The position numbers and the translations under genes were made by a program. The notes under the pieces were generated by a model. That model did not search any database. It worked only from the letters and a program-made list of their open reading frames with translations, and had not been told where the DNA came from. Source: Gracilaria domingensis (taxonomy: Eukaryota > Rhodophyta > Florideophyceae > Gracilariales > Gracilariaceae). From it: a stretch of 64,000 nt of DNA. The stretch covers positions 45,195 to 109,194 of the forward strand of contig VCMS01000228.1 of the NCBI GenBank assembly GCA_022539475.1, in the 5' to 3' direction. Shown piece by piece: positions 9,483 through 19,876 of the stretch (position 1 is the first letter of the stretch; each line of letters starts with the position of its first letter).

Positions 9483-9884
9483 TTAAGTAGGAAGACGGAA
9501 TTGTTTAACGCGTGCCGCTGAAGAGGACGGAGGGGAAGACTTGGAATGGTGTGAGTCGGAAAAGGAAACAGGGAAGAGCACGATAATGGGCAGTTGTTGA
9601 GGTGAGGAACACTTAGGAGGACAGAAAGTTTCAGAAACGATTTCGGAAGCAGGACGGCTGGGAGCCGCCTGCGATATCTTCAACCGTTTGCTTCGACGAT
9701 TGGGTCGCTTACCACTGTCCTGCAGGACGGCTTTGTGGTGGAATGGAGAATGGTTCACATGTTGTTGCAGAGATAAAACGCCACGGGTCAGGAAATGACA
9801 GCCGCGCTTCTTGTGCCTACAATAAGGTTCTCCATCTAGATGTGGAAGTTTACGTCTGATGTGCTGTAACAATCCTGAAACCAA
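9483..9884 (-). CDS. Unknown ORF with C2H2-like zinc-finger segment
   Basis: A frame of 133 residues containing CRHKKRGCHFLTRGVLSL followed by QQHVNHSPFH, which has the spacing feel of a C2H2 finger (Cys-x6-Cys, hydrophobic/Leu, His...His). A basic stretch (KRPNRRSKRLK) follows, and then a Ser/Pro-rich tail. The finger is near the N-terminus and the start is uncertain. No family is identified; DNA-binding fingers of this loose type are also common in mobile-element proteins, and the surroundings look element-like. It may be a fragment. Confidence 0.3.
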   Translation of the reverse strand: MVSGLLQHIRRKLPHLDGEPYCRHKKRGCHFLTRGVLSLQQHVNHSPFHHKAVLQDSGKRPNRRSKRLKISQAAPSRPASEIVSETFCPPKCSSPQQLPIIVLFPVSFSDSHHSKSSPPSSSAARVKQFRLPT

Positions 9885-10225
9885 CGGATGAGCGCAGCTG
9901 GGATTTGTTTTTGAACATTATATGCGAGAGCGGACTTGCTGCGTGGCTCGCGAGGTGACAACGTGGTCCGATGATATATTTGTTCCTGCTGCGAAATGCT
10001 TCATCATGGGAGTCGACGAACAGGGTAAAATGTTGTCATCCATTACAGAGTATGAGGGCAAACAATTGCCACTCACTATGTTTCCTTTGCATTTTAGCTA
10101 TAGCACCTTCATCCCAGTGGAGAGCAAAATGAATGGAAGTGACATGACTCCCTCTTGCGCTGAAACCAAATGCAGTTCGTGATGATTTGTCTCACACCAG
10201 TTTAAGGCCCCGCCCAGTGTTCATC

Positions 10226-10274
10226 GATACCCCTCAACAACAATCATCATGATAATGATGTGTTGAGCGGTATC
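10226..10274. repeat. Imperfect hairpin with ATCATGAT core
   Basis: GATACCCCTCAACA at 10226-10239 pairs with TGTTGAGCGGTATC at 10261-10274 with one mismatch, around an inner dyad (CATCAT..ATGATG). A related ATCATGAT core is seen in the hairpins near 26.8-27.0 kb. The rest of 9885-10579 holds no recognised gene; it is the upstream region of the oxidase gene. Confidence 0.5.
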
Positions 10275-10579
10275 ATAATCATGACGGATGGATCATCAGG
10301 TGCCCTTCAACACCAATGCCTCAACACAAATCCAGCCTGCAGCACCTGTTCATGGAAAGGTGACAATTCAGTCGACCACGTGTGCACGGAGTGAAAACGC
10401 AGTTCGTGCTCGCACATGCGTGTCCTTGGAGATCAATTGCACTCCAGCTCTTGCATCATCATGATAGCTCGCGGCACCTCGACTCCTCGCGTCTTCAAGA
10501 CATGCTCGGTGTCGTTTGCAAGCCATTGCCGCCGTCGTCGCACGTTCAATTACCCCGTCCCTCAAACCGTTTCCCCGCG

Positions 10580-12577
10580 ATGACCGCCTTCTGCGTCCCA
10601 CCGCAATCGTCCTCGATCCGCACAGCCCGATCGACGATCCCGACGCCACGCCAGAGTCGGCGAGCTGACCTTGAGCCGCCGCCGCGCGCAGTGGCCACGC
10701 CAGACGTGGTCGTCGTAGGCGCCGGAATGCAGGGCCTTTCCACAGCGTTCGAGCTCGCGCAACGAGGGGCCGCAGTCCGTATTATCGAAGCGCCAGCGCG
10801 TCGACCCGCTGCGCTGGCGGCGGCCGGAATGCTTGCGCCGTCCGCTGAAAAACTTTCGCCGCCTTTGTTGGGATTGGCTGAACAGTCTCTACACATGTAT
10901 CCCACTTTTGTTAACAACGTTCAGGCCATTTCGGGGGTCGACGTTCAGTATGTTGCGCGCTCCGACTTTCTGGTCCCGTTTTTTGAAGATCAACCTGGAC
11001 ATCATCTCATTCGGGGGGATGCAGTTCGTATTATGGAACCTGCCTTAAGTGAAAGAGTGTTAGCTGTTGAGAGCCATCCGCGCGACGCTGCCGTGGATAG
11101 TCGGCGTTTGGCACATGCTCTCCGCCTTGCGTGTGAGAAGCTTGGCGTCACTTTTGATAAGGTGCCGGTGCGCAAGATCGCTGCCACGCGAGGCACTCAT
11201 GTGACCGCTCTTGAGAGCCAGGATGGCAAGCAGATCCATGCCTCTCATTTCATAGTTTCCGCCGGAGCTTGGACCAACAAGCTGCTGCCCAAGGTGCCAG
11301 TTCGACCGATCAAAGGTCAGATGATATCGCTTGTTCCTCCACCAGGGGCGCACTCTCTGCTCAATCACGTCATTTATTCCAAGGTTTATATTGTACCAAA
11401 GAATGACTTCACAGAATACTATGTAGGTGCTACCGTCGAAGAACGAGGTTTTGACAGTCGAAATACCGCAGCCGGCATCAAATATCTCATCGACTCTGCC
11501 GTTGAGCTCATACCATCTATGACCGACTATGAAATTCGAGAGATGTGGACTGGCTTTCGACCCGGTACGCCAGACGAAAAACCGATATTCGGACCTTGTT
11601 CATTTGATAATCTCAGCGTGGTCACTGGCTGTCACAGAAATGGTGTGCTTCTTGCTCCGATTGCGGCGAAGATTGGCGCAGCTTATGCTATGGGCCAAAC
11701 CGACGAATTATCTTCAGAAGTTCGTCAGTTACTGGGCCAGTTTACCGTCGACCGATTTTATCAGAACGGTTTGAGCAAACAAGCACATGCTTCTCCCACT
11801 CACACTAGACCGTCGGAGGTAGGAGCGACACATAGCACTTCCGACAAAAATATGCCGAAGTCTTCAACCGTCGCTGACAAATACGCCGAAAGAGAAGTCA
11901 AGCTTTGGATGGTCACGTCAAACGGGATTAGTGAGCCCATCTACCCACCGGGATGGAAGGGCCCGAAGAATGTGCCTCCAAGAAGTATTCCCACAAATGA
12001 CTCAGGTAAACAGCTCGTGCCTCCCACCTCCACACAGCAAGCATCAACCCCCAGTTCTCAGAGTAAGTCGAACATCTCTCCGCAACAATCGCCTCCAAGT
12101 ATTCCCACCAATGATTCGGGTAAGCAGCTCGTGCCTCCGACTTTCACACAGCAAGAACCAACCCCCAGTTCTCAGAGTGAGACGAATATCTCTCCGCAAC
12201 ATTCTGGTTCTCGGAACCCTGAAGACATCAGCGCTGTGGATGACGCGTACGACGACATTCTGCACAAGCGTGGTCCGGACATGCATGACAAGATGTCAGA
12301 GGCTCTCGCCAAGAACCGCGCTTTTGGCCGTGAGCCGTCTTCGCTTCAACAAGAAGGTGGTCCAGTACTTTCCATAAGTGAAAAGGAGGTGCAAAGGTAT
12401 GATGCCGCAGCAGAAATGGGTTACAGAGACATGCAAGAAATGGAGAAATGCTTTGACTCAAATCATGAAAGCATTACCGCGACAAAAGCCGAGGCCGAGG
12501 AATCTGGTGGGAAGGAACTCACCCCGAAGATTGTAATCGGCGGCATGGAGTTCAATGGTTTTGGTCCCGGGAAATAG
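10580..12577 (+). CDS. thiO: ThiO-like FAD-dependent glycine oxidase, plastid
   Basis: DAO-family flavoenzyme that matches the ThiO type. ThiO oxidises glycine to iminoacetate (dehydroglycine), which ThiG uses to make the thiazole of thiamine. From Met 10580 a basic, Ser/Arg-rich leader (MTAFCVPPQ...) looks like a plastid transit peptide. The Rossmann motif VVVGAGMQG is at residues 44-52, and the C-terminal oxidase signature lies around GFRPGTPDEKP and VVTGCHRNGVLLAP. An upstream in-frame Met at 10502 is possible. Unusually, about 220 extra residues follow the oxidase domain. They include two copies of a 38-residue Ser/Pro/Gln-rich unit (11987-12214) and end in a segment beginning DAYDDILHKRGPDMHDK that I do not recognise. 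Red algal plastids often encode ThiG, which would make this nuclear gene its partner (family knowledge). It converges on the C1D gene 170 bases away. Confidence 0.85.
   Translation: MTAFCVPPQSSSIRTARSTIPTPRQSRRADLEPPPRAVATPDVVVVGAGMQGLSTAFELAQRGAAVRIIEAPARRPAALAAAGMLAPSAEKLSPPLLGLAEQSLHMYPTFVNNVQAISGVDVQYVARSDFLVPFFEDQPGHHLIRGDAVRIMEPALSERVLAVESHPRDAAVDSRRLAHALRLACEKLGVTFDKVPVRKIAATRGTHVTALESQDGKQIHASHFIVSAGAWTNKLLPKVPVRPIKGQMISLVPPPGAHSLLNHVIYSKVYIVPKNDFTEYYVGATVEERGFDSRNTAAGIKYLIDSAVELIPSMTDYEIREMWTGFRPGTPDEKPIFGPCSFDNLSVVTGCHRNGVLLAPIAAKIGAAYAMGQTDELSSEVRQLLGQFTVDRFYQNGLSKQAHASPTHTRPSEVGATHSTSDKNMPKSSTVADKYAEREVKLWMVTSNGISEPIYPPGWKGPKNVPPRSIPTNDSGKQLVPPTSTQQASTPSSQSKSNISPQQSPPSIPTNDSGKQLVPPTFTQQEPTPSSQSETNISPQHSGSRNPEDISAVDDAYDDILHKRGPDMHDKMSEALAKNRAFGREPSSLQQEGGPVLSISEKEVQRYDAAAEMGYRDMQEMEKCFDSNHESITATKAEAEESGGKELTPKIVIGGMEFNGFGPGK
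11987..12214 (+). repeat. Two in-frame copies of a 114 bp unit
   Basis: ATTCCCAC(A/C)AATGA starts at 11987 and again at 12101, giving a period of 114 bases, exactly 38 codons. Both units encode IPTNDSGKQLVPPT... followed by PSSQS and NISPQ. Differences are mostly single substitutions, so the duplication is fairly recent and has kept frame inside the C-terminal extension of the oxidase. Confidence 0.85.
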
Positions 12578-12747
12578 AAACCGATGATAATATCGCAAAA
12601 TGTGTTAACGACTACACTCTTGCTTGTACTGAGTAGCATTTGTATATATCAAACGACAAAGATCAAACGTTAAAAGTTGATGACTTTCGATAGTCAGATG
12701 GGCAATTGAAAGTACAAGTAGTCGATGGAAGCGAAGACATCACTGCT

Positions 12748-13680
12748 TTAGTCGCTCGTGCTTCTCTTTGCCTTTTTCCTTCTTTTCTTTTCCCGCTTGT
12801 CACTAGAGGACGAGTCACCCTTTCGTTGTCTTCTCTTGCTCTTGACGTTCTCCTTTTCTTTATTCGGTTCTATTTGTCCGCCATCATCGTCGTCTCCCTT
12901 CGCTTTCTTTCGCTTCTTGCTACTCCGTTGTTTTTCTTTCTTCTCTTTCTTTGACTTTTTCCTTTTCTTCACTTCTCCAGATGTTGGCGTTTTGGGTACA
13001 GACTGCTCTTCATCCTCCGCCGCACCTTTCTTAGCTTCCGCTTCATGGTTGGAGCTTTCTTTGATTTCGCGATCAGAGTCAACTTCATTGACTTCCTTAT
13101 GAGTTTCATCTTCTTCAACGTTACGTCCTTCTTTTTCGACTCGCTTCGGCTCCTCAATAGCGACAATTTTGTCTTCATTCAAGACCTTTTGCACATCATT
13201 TGATGCCATTAATCCTTCTCGCTCATTTTCAAGTCTCCCTGGCTTTCCCTGCAAAGCTAGAAGCAAATCATCTTCTTCGGGAAACACCAAAGCCGCTAAT
13301 CTAGCTGCACTCTTTTTAGCGTTTATAATATGCTTTCGTCGATCGCGGTCCGGTTTCGGTTTATGTTCTGTGGATTCCCCAGCTTCAACTTTTCTCATCC
13401 GCATAAACGCATCTTGCACGCGCGCAATTTCTTCAGCAACAGGATGAGTGGCAGGATCTACTCCTTGTGTGCGGAGGTACATGCAGAAGAGTGAATTTAC
13501 CGCGTACGCGAGGGATATGTGCATACGGGCTCTTGACATGGGGTCCAAGTCTTCTTCATTGCCTGCTGAACGGAGCGAATCAATTGCAGACAGCATAGGC
13601 CTTAGAGTACGTTGCAGTTGTTCCAATGCATAGGAAAACTTGTTGTACTGGAGCTGGGCTCGCTGGTGCGAGCGTTCCAT
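12748..13680 (-). CDS. C1D/Rrp47 (Lrp1) family exosome cofactor
   Basis: Predicted nuclear cofactor of the Rrp6 exosome, which trims rRNA, snoRNA and other transcripts. From Met 13680 the first ~100 residues form the Sas10/C1D domain, with a helical segment (KFSYALEQLQRTLRPMLSAI) and the family-typical SRARMHISLAYAVNSLFCMYLRTQG. Residues ~120-150 give the usual IINAKKSAARL stretch. The last ~130 residues alternate acidic and Lys-rich blocks (KKRKKSKKEKKEKQ...), as expected for RNA-binding tails in this family. An upstream open extension contains a hydrophobic segment but is not part of the family, so the Met before ERSHQ was chosen. About 310 residues is longer than most members because of the tail. 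Confidence 0.85.
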   Translation of the reverse strand: MERSHQRAQLQYNKFSYALEQLQRTLRPMLSAIDSLRSAGNEEDLDPMSRARMHISLAYAVNSLFCMYLRTQGVDPATHPVAEEIARVQDAFMRMRKVEAGESTEHKPKPDRDRRKHIINAKKSAARLAALVFPEEDDLLLALQGKPGRLENEREGLMASNDVQKVLNEDKIVAIEEPKRVEKEGRNVEEDETHKEVNEVDSDREIKESSNHEAEAKKGAAEDEEQSVPKTPTSGEVKKRKKSKKEKKEKQRSSKKRKKAKGDDDDGGQIEPNKEKENVKSKRRQRKGDSSSSDKREKKRRKKAKRSTSD

Positions 13681-13863
13681 GACGAAGCCTGTATAAACTA
13701 GGCAAAGTACGAAAGCCAAAAAAAATCGAGACAGGAAGGTGTGCAAGAGTGGATCAAACGACGGCTCTTCTTCGGAGTCAAGCTCTACACCTTGCGCCCA
13801 CCAAACCACATCGGGCCGATGTGATAATAATGTCAAGCGAAATAACTCCGTCGTCGCTTGCAC

Positions 13864-16798
13864 GCCAAATAGCGCAAAACAGAAGATATAGACAGTATCA
13901 TGCTTTTTAGATCAACACAGCCAGGACCTGTGTTTCCTCTTATTTTTTGAGGTTTCCGAAATTGATGTTTCTGGCTTCATTCTCTGCGACTCAAAAGATT
14001 TCAAAGACAGTGAAAAAACCGTACTGTAGTTGTGGCAAGTTCTCTCTGTGACACTCTCTCTCTGTTTATGGGTATAAGGATATCCTCTAGCATTAGGCTA
14101 ATTACGGCGTAGTATAGAGCGTTTCTCGCAAAAGTAGCGCTCTCTCACTAAGAAAGCCAGTACCCTCTCAGGCCTGTGGCAGAGTGCCATCCTGCCCTTG
14201 TACCATTGCATTTCATCCGAATGGAGAGGCACACCCGTTACAGGTTTTTAGTTTCAAACCAGACCAGAGGCTGGGCAAAAGTAGTCTTCTTCGTGAAGGA
14301 CGTTGTGCGTGCTATTGCGAAACCAAGGAAAAGATTTCTTTCTGAATAGAGCGAAGAGCTTCTGTGGTGAATGTTTCTCATCTACCACGTAGAGATAACG
14401 ATACATCTTCTTTCTCTCTCGTCTATAGGGCCCACTATTTCAACTAGAACTAAGTGCAGAGCGTTCCTCAAAGAAGGGCTCCCTCACTAGAAAAACCAAC
14501 TCTTTTTAAAAGTTTCAGCCTCGTTTGGAGACCCGAACGTGATCAATCCGTTTCGCATTCCCGAAAGAAAGTCCGATACATTCTAAGTTGTCTCAGTATT
14601 CTCTCATGCCACTCTTGCAAGAAATGAACAGATTGCGGCAAACAATGATTGGAGAAGGATTGTTTTTGTTACTTCCCCAGCGATGATTCATCAAATTCCG
14701 AGAAATGAAAAAGCAATGGCCGTCAAAGTTCTTGGCGTTCTTCGGGAGAGAAGGTTACTTTTAGACGTAGATATAGCCTTACTACTGCCTCGTTATTGTG
14801 GGTAGATGGCCATTAATGAGAGAGAGAGAGAGAGAGAGAGAGATCAAATTCCGGTTCGAAAAGGTTTTCGCGTTAACCAACTCTTCGAACTTAAATTCCG
14901 ATCAACTGACTCTGGTCCTGGACAGGCTACGTCCATGATGAAATACTCACAAAGACCTAGAACTCCTTAGAAATGCTTGTTAAGTTCAATGCAGTAGTAC
15001 CTAACTGAAGGTAACACCGCAACAGATTTGCAGATTCTAGCTATATTTAACAGTGTCAAGAGCAGTACTTAAGATTGCTGGGGTTCTACAGCAAACGCCA
15101 CGAGTCTCGCCGAATAAACGTACACGTTCCTGATACAGAAAGAAGGGAAAAAGATTGCGATACTGTTCATTTGGACAATCACTTATTACGAAGCAAAGGA
15201 AAAGCCAACGCAGTCCCATACTCAGTGTCCCAATCCCTTTTAATCTAAGATTAGAAAGGCTTGAGACAAATGTACGTTCACAGGTTCATGTCACAAGGGT
15301 CAAACTTTGACCACCAAAGAGCGATGAATACTACAACAAGAACCCCCAGTCCCTCATTTACGGAACCGCTACGACGGGCCAATTAAAGTTGACAACAGTC
15401 TCTGACTTTCTAGTTTTGCGCAATACGCTCTCGGCGGGAATTAGCAATTGTACCCGCAACTCGAAAAGGGGAAATAAACGGTGGAGTATTTCTTTCCCGA
15501 AACGGTACTCCGAGAACACAGACCATGGGGAAGGCAATGGATGGAATCAGCATTCGAAATCAGTTTCTAGTGTCAAGTCGGGAGTGTCGCTTATTTGTTT
15601 TATACTCTTTGTTCAAGGAATGAAATTCGATTGCCACAATCAGCACAACCCCAATACGGTTGTTAAGATGCGGGTCATCTGAACAAAGCTTAGAATCGAC
15701 CTTTAGAAGCCGTTGTTCTGGGGGAGGCAAAACTACAACGTTCCTGTCTTGCTTCTTCTTCTTTAATGCGGACAGTAGTCTTACAGATAGTTTTCTGCTA
15801 AGAAGGCTAGGAACAGATGGGAATATTCTCTAGTCAAGGTTCGTTTTTATCTTTATAGCTGAGCAAGCCTTCCATTTTTTCTTGTCTTTTGGACAGCTTT
15901 CTATTTCAGTACCACGGTACTTAAGCTACCAATGGTATAGTAGAGCTTCAAATGGAACTTGATCTCTTTGAGAAAGGCCAAGAATTTCTATCGATCATGT
16001 GTAATCAAATACCCTTGGTGCTTCATATGCAGATTTGCATCGAATGGCTATCGAAGAGTAGTTGCCGTCTTGAGCAATGAGCACAACAAAGGTCAGGTTA
16101 CCGCCAGCCTGACGAAGAAAAGATTTGTACTCTGCAGTGCTTTTCTTACGTATGGGAGCATGTTATTAATAATTGACCATACCAACTCCGAAAACGGTAG
16201 AGCTGTCAGATTTACTCGTATTGGACATCAACGTCCCCGGAGGAAACAAACCTTCAAGAGCAGCTATGGTCCCGTAAACTCAAGATGAAGCGTGAGACTG
16301 TTAATGTAACAAGTAGTTCTAATTGTCAGGAGTGAGCAGCAGTTCACTTATGATGTCGTAACAACTAAAGAGCATGAGGAGAGTCTGTTGGTGTCTTAAT
16401 GGCTCGTATGTCAAGGTATGCTTCGTAACGAGTGGGATGAATATGAAAAACGTTTCTCCGGTAATCCATTCTTGTAACGTCTGAGAGGAGATGGTGTCAG
16501 CTTTTTTGCACAGGAATGCTTCAAAAGGCTGCTGGAAGAAGCTAGATAACTAGTACAAGAAGCCTTCTCGCCCAACAGTCTTTAGGAACAAAGAGGAGGT
16601 ACAGAGCTACATGTTCGCAAAATATCCACGACTGAGTCAAGAACGTATCGTTATAAACCAATCAAGTCGTTTATCGTGGGGGCTTGAAGAAATAAGACAG
16701 TTACGTTCTGTCGCTTATCGCCTTGTTACTTAAGCGTGCTCTCAGTGTAGAGCAGTCAGTTTGCCGCTCCTCAACCCACCTAAGGAACTGATGTTGAC
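13864..16798. other. About 2.9 kb without recognisable genes
   Basis: Only short frames without family character are present. The stretch has a GA microsatellite (14818-14843) and two copies of a short repeat (about 14115-14155 and 14455-14495) of the form AGAGCGTT(T/C)CTC...CTC(T/C)CTCACTA.GAAA, which recurs near 47.48 kb. Pyrimidine-rich patches are common. It could be old mobile-element sequence; no terminal repeats were found. Confidence 0.35.
14818..14843. repeat. (GA)n microsatellite
   Basis: Thirteen uninterrupted GA dinucleotides inside the gene-poor interval. Confidence 0.9.
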
Positions 16799-17241
16799 AT
16801 GATGCAATCCCCACCAACTCCGAAGCGAAAACGTCGTAAGTATCACTCCTTAGAATGCAATATGTTCCCTGCACGTTTCTGACATTAATGGCCGTATCAT
16901 CTCTTTCTCTGTTACGAATTTGGGTGAAAACACTATTAAACCGTCATGACGCAGCACTCCATGAGATCACAGACATCGTTCCCCGAGCACCTGTCAAGGT
17001 CACCACTTGCAAAAAGCGAAGATTGAATGTTTCCGCGGACATAACCCGTGATATTTTTCGTTCGGAACTGCTTGGCACGGAAACACAAGATCTGTTTAGT
17101 CCACAAGAACTTTCAGACAGAGAGAAGAAGTCGTCATCACCGACCAACAGACGTCAAGTTACCTTCGCGGACCCTCTAACACAAGAGATTCCTGCACCAT
17201 GCTATATTGAGGGAGATGCAGATTCTTTTTCTACTCTGTAG
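16799..17241 (+). CDS. Small spliced protein with RVxF-like motif, unknown
   Basis: Exon 1 (16799-16835) encodes MMQSPPTPKRKR and ends at a consensus donor, C|GTAAGT. A pyrimidine-rich tract and acceptor GACGCAG place exon 2 at 16955, and the frame joins (phase 1) into LHEITDIVPRAPVKV... up to TAG at 17239-17241, about 107 residues. The N-terminus is a basic Pro-rich motif, and a later RRQVTFADP resembles a PP1-docking RVxF site. I do not recognise a family. Coding character continues after the stop: one frame (ESFSNHLGHALNDHDWQ...) to about 17416 and a shifted frame (KLQANHEIVRLSFLSEALL) to 17606. The real gene may therefore be longer, with another intron or an indel that I cannot place. Confidence 0.5.
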
Positions 17242-17757
17242 GTTTTGCATCGAATCATTTTCGAACCACTTAGGACATGCACTCAACGACCATGATTGGC
17301 AATTTCAACTGGATGAAACCTTGCATTGGCTTCTGGCTTTGAGGGACCACGCTAACACAGTTCACATTTCCCTTGGTCAACAACAGGAGCACGGGCTCAA
17401 ATGCATTGCACTCTGACAAACTTCAAGCGAACCATGAAATAGTACGATTGTCATTTCTGTCTGAAGCATTGCTCATCCGCGAATGTTCTATCAGTCAATT
17501 CGAAGCCAAATGGCCCCAACCCGTAGAAGAAGAGTATGCTGTTAAAGTTGCAAACAAGTCGTGGACCCCATGCAAAGCAGAGCGCGAAGGCTTTTGGCTC
17601 TTATAAAACAAACATGCATCTACGCCATAATGCCCTCGCCAGCTCGATGAAACACACGAATAGGCAATGACCAAGGTCGTTGTACGATTAAACAAGAGAG
17701 CAAAAAAAAACTTTTAACGTGCGGGTGAGAAGCATTCAATGCTTGATGCACTCGTTT

Positions 17758-18822
17758 TCATTGTGATGAGCTCTGTTTGTCAGTTTCCCCACGTTGAATG
17801 TGCGCGCTAGACGCTCCATAGCAGTTTCCCAGACTACTAGCCAAATCTTGAGCAACGTTGATATCTTGACTGACGCTCCCGCGCGGATGATCATCGAAGA
17901 ATAAGACAACGGCGAAGACATGGCCTCTGACCAGAAACGGAACTGCAAAGCAAATGACGAGGCCACATTCTTGCGCTGCGCGTGCTCGAATAAAACCACT
18001 ACTAGAGTCCGAGTCGCGGATATCGATAACTTCCGGCGCTAGGGAAGATGAAACGCGTCCCACAAGACTGGTGTCTGCGACGCTGATGACCTGATTATGG
18101 GCAGGCTCTGAGAACTGCTGATAGGACGCACGAAGAGCTGGGTCAAGGTCATGAATCGACCACGTGCTGAGAAGCTTGAGGAAGAACTGTTTTGGAGATG
18201 ATGGGTGCAGATCTTGCACGGACTCTGTGGGTTTTGATACAGGCGTTCCGGTCTTAGATCCGTCCGCAAGAATGCTCATCTCATGTCTTGACCAGAGTTC
18301 GGAATGCTTCCATCTCTGCATTGTGAGCAATAATCTCATGAATGGTTCAACAACGTCTTGGAAACAGAGCGCGGTGCTCACAGTGTCTTCAACCCATTTT
18401 GTTCGATTTGTAGGCCCAGACAAGACGTACTGTATTTCAAGGGTGGATACTTCTGAGCGCAGATGTTTGATGGCGCTCACGCTGTTTGCAATAATCTGGC
18501 TCTTTGTCTTTAGCTTGCAACCCGGAACAACCTTGGGCAAGAGGTGCTCCAGTGAGGTGAAGAGCTCACCCAAATTGTCGCGGTAGCGCTTGGAGTGGCG
18601 TCTGTGGAGCTCCTGTTTGCGGCGTTTGCCCGCCGGATTAGGGCGTCTCTGCTCGTCGTCGTCGTCTTCGTCTTCCTCTTCTTGCTCGTCGTCGTTTTCC
18701 TCCTGCAGTACTGGGGTCCAGTTGGAGTCTGGCGGGGGCAGGAAGGCGGGGGAGACATTGGGGTCAGGTATGGCTGCCAGGTCGGCACTGGGCACCTGTT
18801 CGAAGATGTTGTTAAGATACAT
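17758..18822 (-). CDS. bHLH transcription factor with GAF-like C-terminus
   Basis: 354 residues. An N-terminal acidic run (residues ~41-58, nearly all Asp/Glu) is followed by a basic region and helix-loop-helix at about 66-125: KRRKQELHRRHSKRYRDNL, the loop around LLPKVVPGCKLKTKSQI, and helix 2 IIANSVSAIKHLRSEV. After a spacer, residues ~255-345 include SLVGRVSSSL, then CFAVPFLVRGHVFAVVLFF, which has the strand pattern of a GAF sensor domain (A.P....G...AVL.FF). The basic region has His-x3-Arg-Tyr-Arg instead of the canonical His-Glu-x2-Arg set, so E-box preference cannot be assumed. Expected to act in the nucleus as a dimer. From 18823 to 19667 the only feature I support is the palindrome. 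Confidence 0.85.
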   Translation of the reverse strand: MYLNNIFEQVPSADLAAIPDPNVSPAFLPPPDSNWTPVLQEENDDEQEEEDEDDDDEQRRPNPAGKRRKQELHRRHSKRYRDNLGELFTSLEHLLPKVVPGCKLKTKSQIIANSVSAIKHLRSEVSTLEIQYVLSGPTNRTKWVEDTVSTALCFQDVVEPFMRLLLTMQRWKHSELWSRHEMSILADGSKTGTPVSKPTESVQDLHPSSPKQFFLKLLSTWSIHDLDPALRASYQQFSEPAHNQVISVADTSLVGRVSSSLAPEVIDIRDSDSSSGFIRARAAQECGLVICFAVPFLVRGHVFAVVLFFDDHPRGSVSQDINVAQDLASSLGNCYGASSAHIQRGETDKQSSSQ

Positions 18823-19232
18823 GGAAGAGGGATGTTGAGGGTGACAAGTGTTGAGGTGAAATCAAGAAATGAGGACAGGTGTTGGGGAGGGGAGGGGCTA
18901 GTGGGGCGCGCGATTGCAGTGGGAAATGGCTCTGTAGGGGGAGAGGAGGCGGAAGCGGTAGGGTTGTGGACGGCAGGGGATGGAGCTGTTGTCCAACGCC
19001 AGGGTGTGACGAGGCGTTGCAGACTGCAGGTGGATTTATTGTGCGTTCATAGCCCAAGTTGGCGGTGGGAGATGCACACAGCGGGCGATGGGAGCCAAGG
19101 CGGGACGCTGAAGATGGCGCGGCTGGTGCGCGCCGTCAACGGAGCCGGCCCCGTGAGAATTGCAGTTGGGCGCGCTGGCAGCGCTGGTTGGCTGACTGCA
19201 CGGAAAATCTATGTCGTAAAGGCTGTAGAATC

Positions 19233-19329
19233 TACGCTCTGTAAGCTCCTCTGTGATTCCTCAGCAATAGTGTATCTACAGTGTAGATACACTATTGCTG
19301 AGGAATCACAGAGGAGCTTACAGAGCGTA
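19233..19329. repeat. 97 bp near-perfect palindrome
   Basis: Left arm 19233-19280 is the exact reverse complement of right arm 19282-19329, with a single central G at 19281. The arm begins TACGCTCTGTAAGCTCC and ends GTATCTACA at the centre. There is essentially no loop, so the element could extrude as a cruciform or be transcribed into a 48 bp hairpin. It lies in the non-coding interval between the bHLH gene and UBE2T. No target duplication is obvious at its ends. Confidence 0.93.
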
Positions 19330-19667
19330 CAACCAAAGTGTTAAGGTTAAAAGAGGTTGCTCTCAAAGGCATCGCTTTCAGCGCGGCCAGCAACACGGCG
19401 CAAAGGAATCCAAGGCTGTCGTTTTCATGTTTCTACAGCACAGGGTACGTACGCACGTGCATGATGCGGAGAGAAGATTCCGGGACGTCCAAGAGAGCGC
19501 TGGGTGATAAGGTATCATAGTTATGGAGTCGCATCAAAGCACGAGACAGACGTTATCGATATAGAGCGCTCAAACTCGCAAGCCGCGACCGCTACAACCG
19601 CTTAGCGGTTGTGATTGAGTTGTCCGCGAAGTGACGCGCGCGTGGAACGCAAGCTAAAAATGGCAGC

Positions 19668-19837
19668 TCAGCTGGTCTTTGCTTTCTTCCGCGGCGGTTC
19701 CAGCGCGGGCTCCTCAGCGCCGGTCTCTGAGTGCAGTTTGGCACGCTGCGCAGACGGCGGCTGCTGACGGCGCTGCTGCGGCGACTCAGCGCTCCGCTCC
19801 GCGCGCTCGGGCTCTGCGCGCTCGGGCTCTGCGCGCT

Positions 19838-19876
<39 letters not shown>

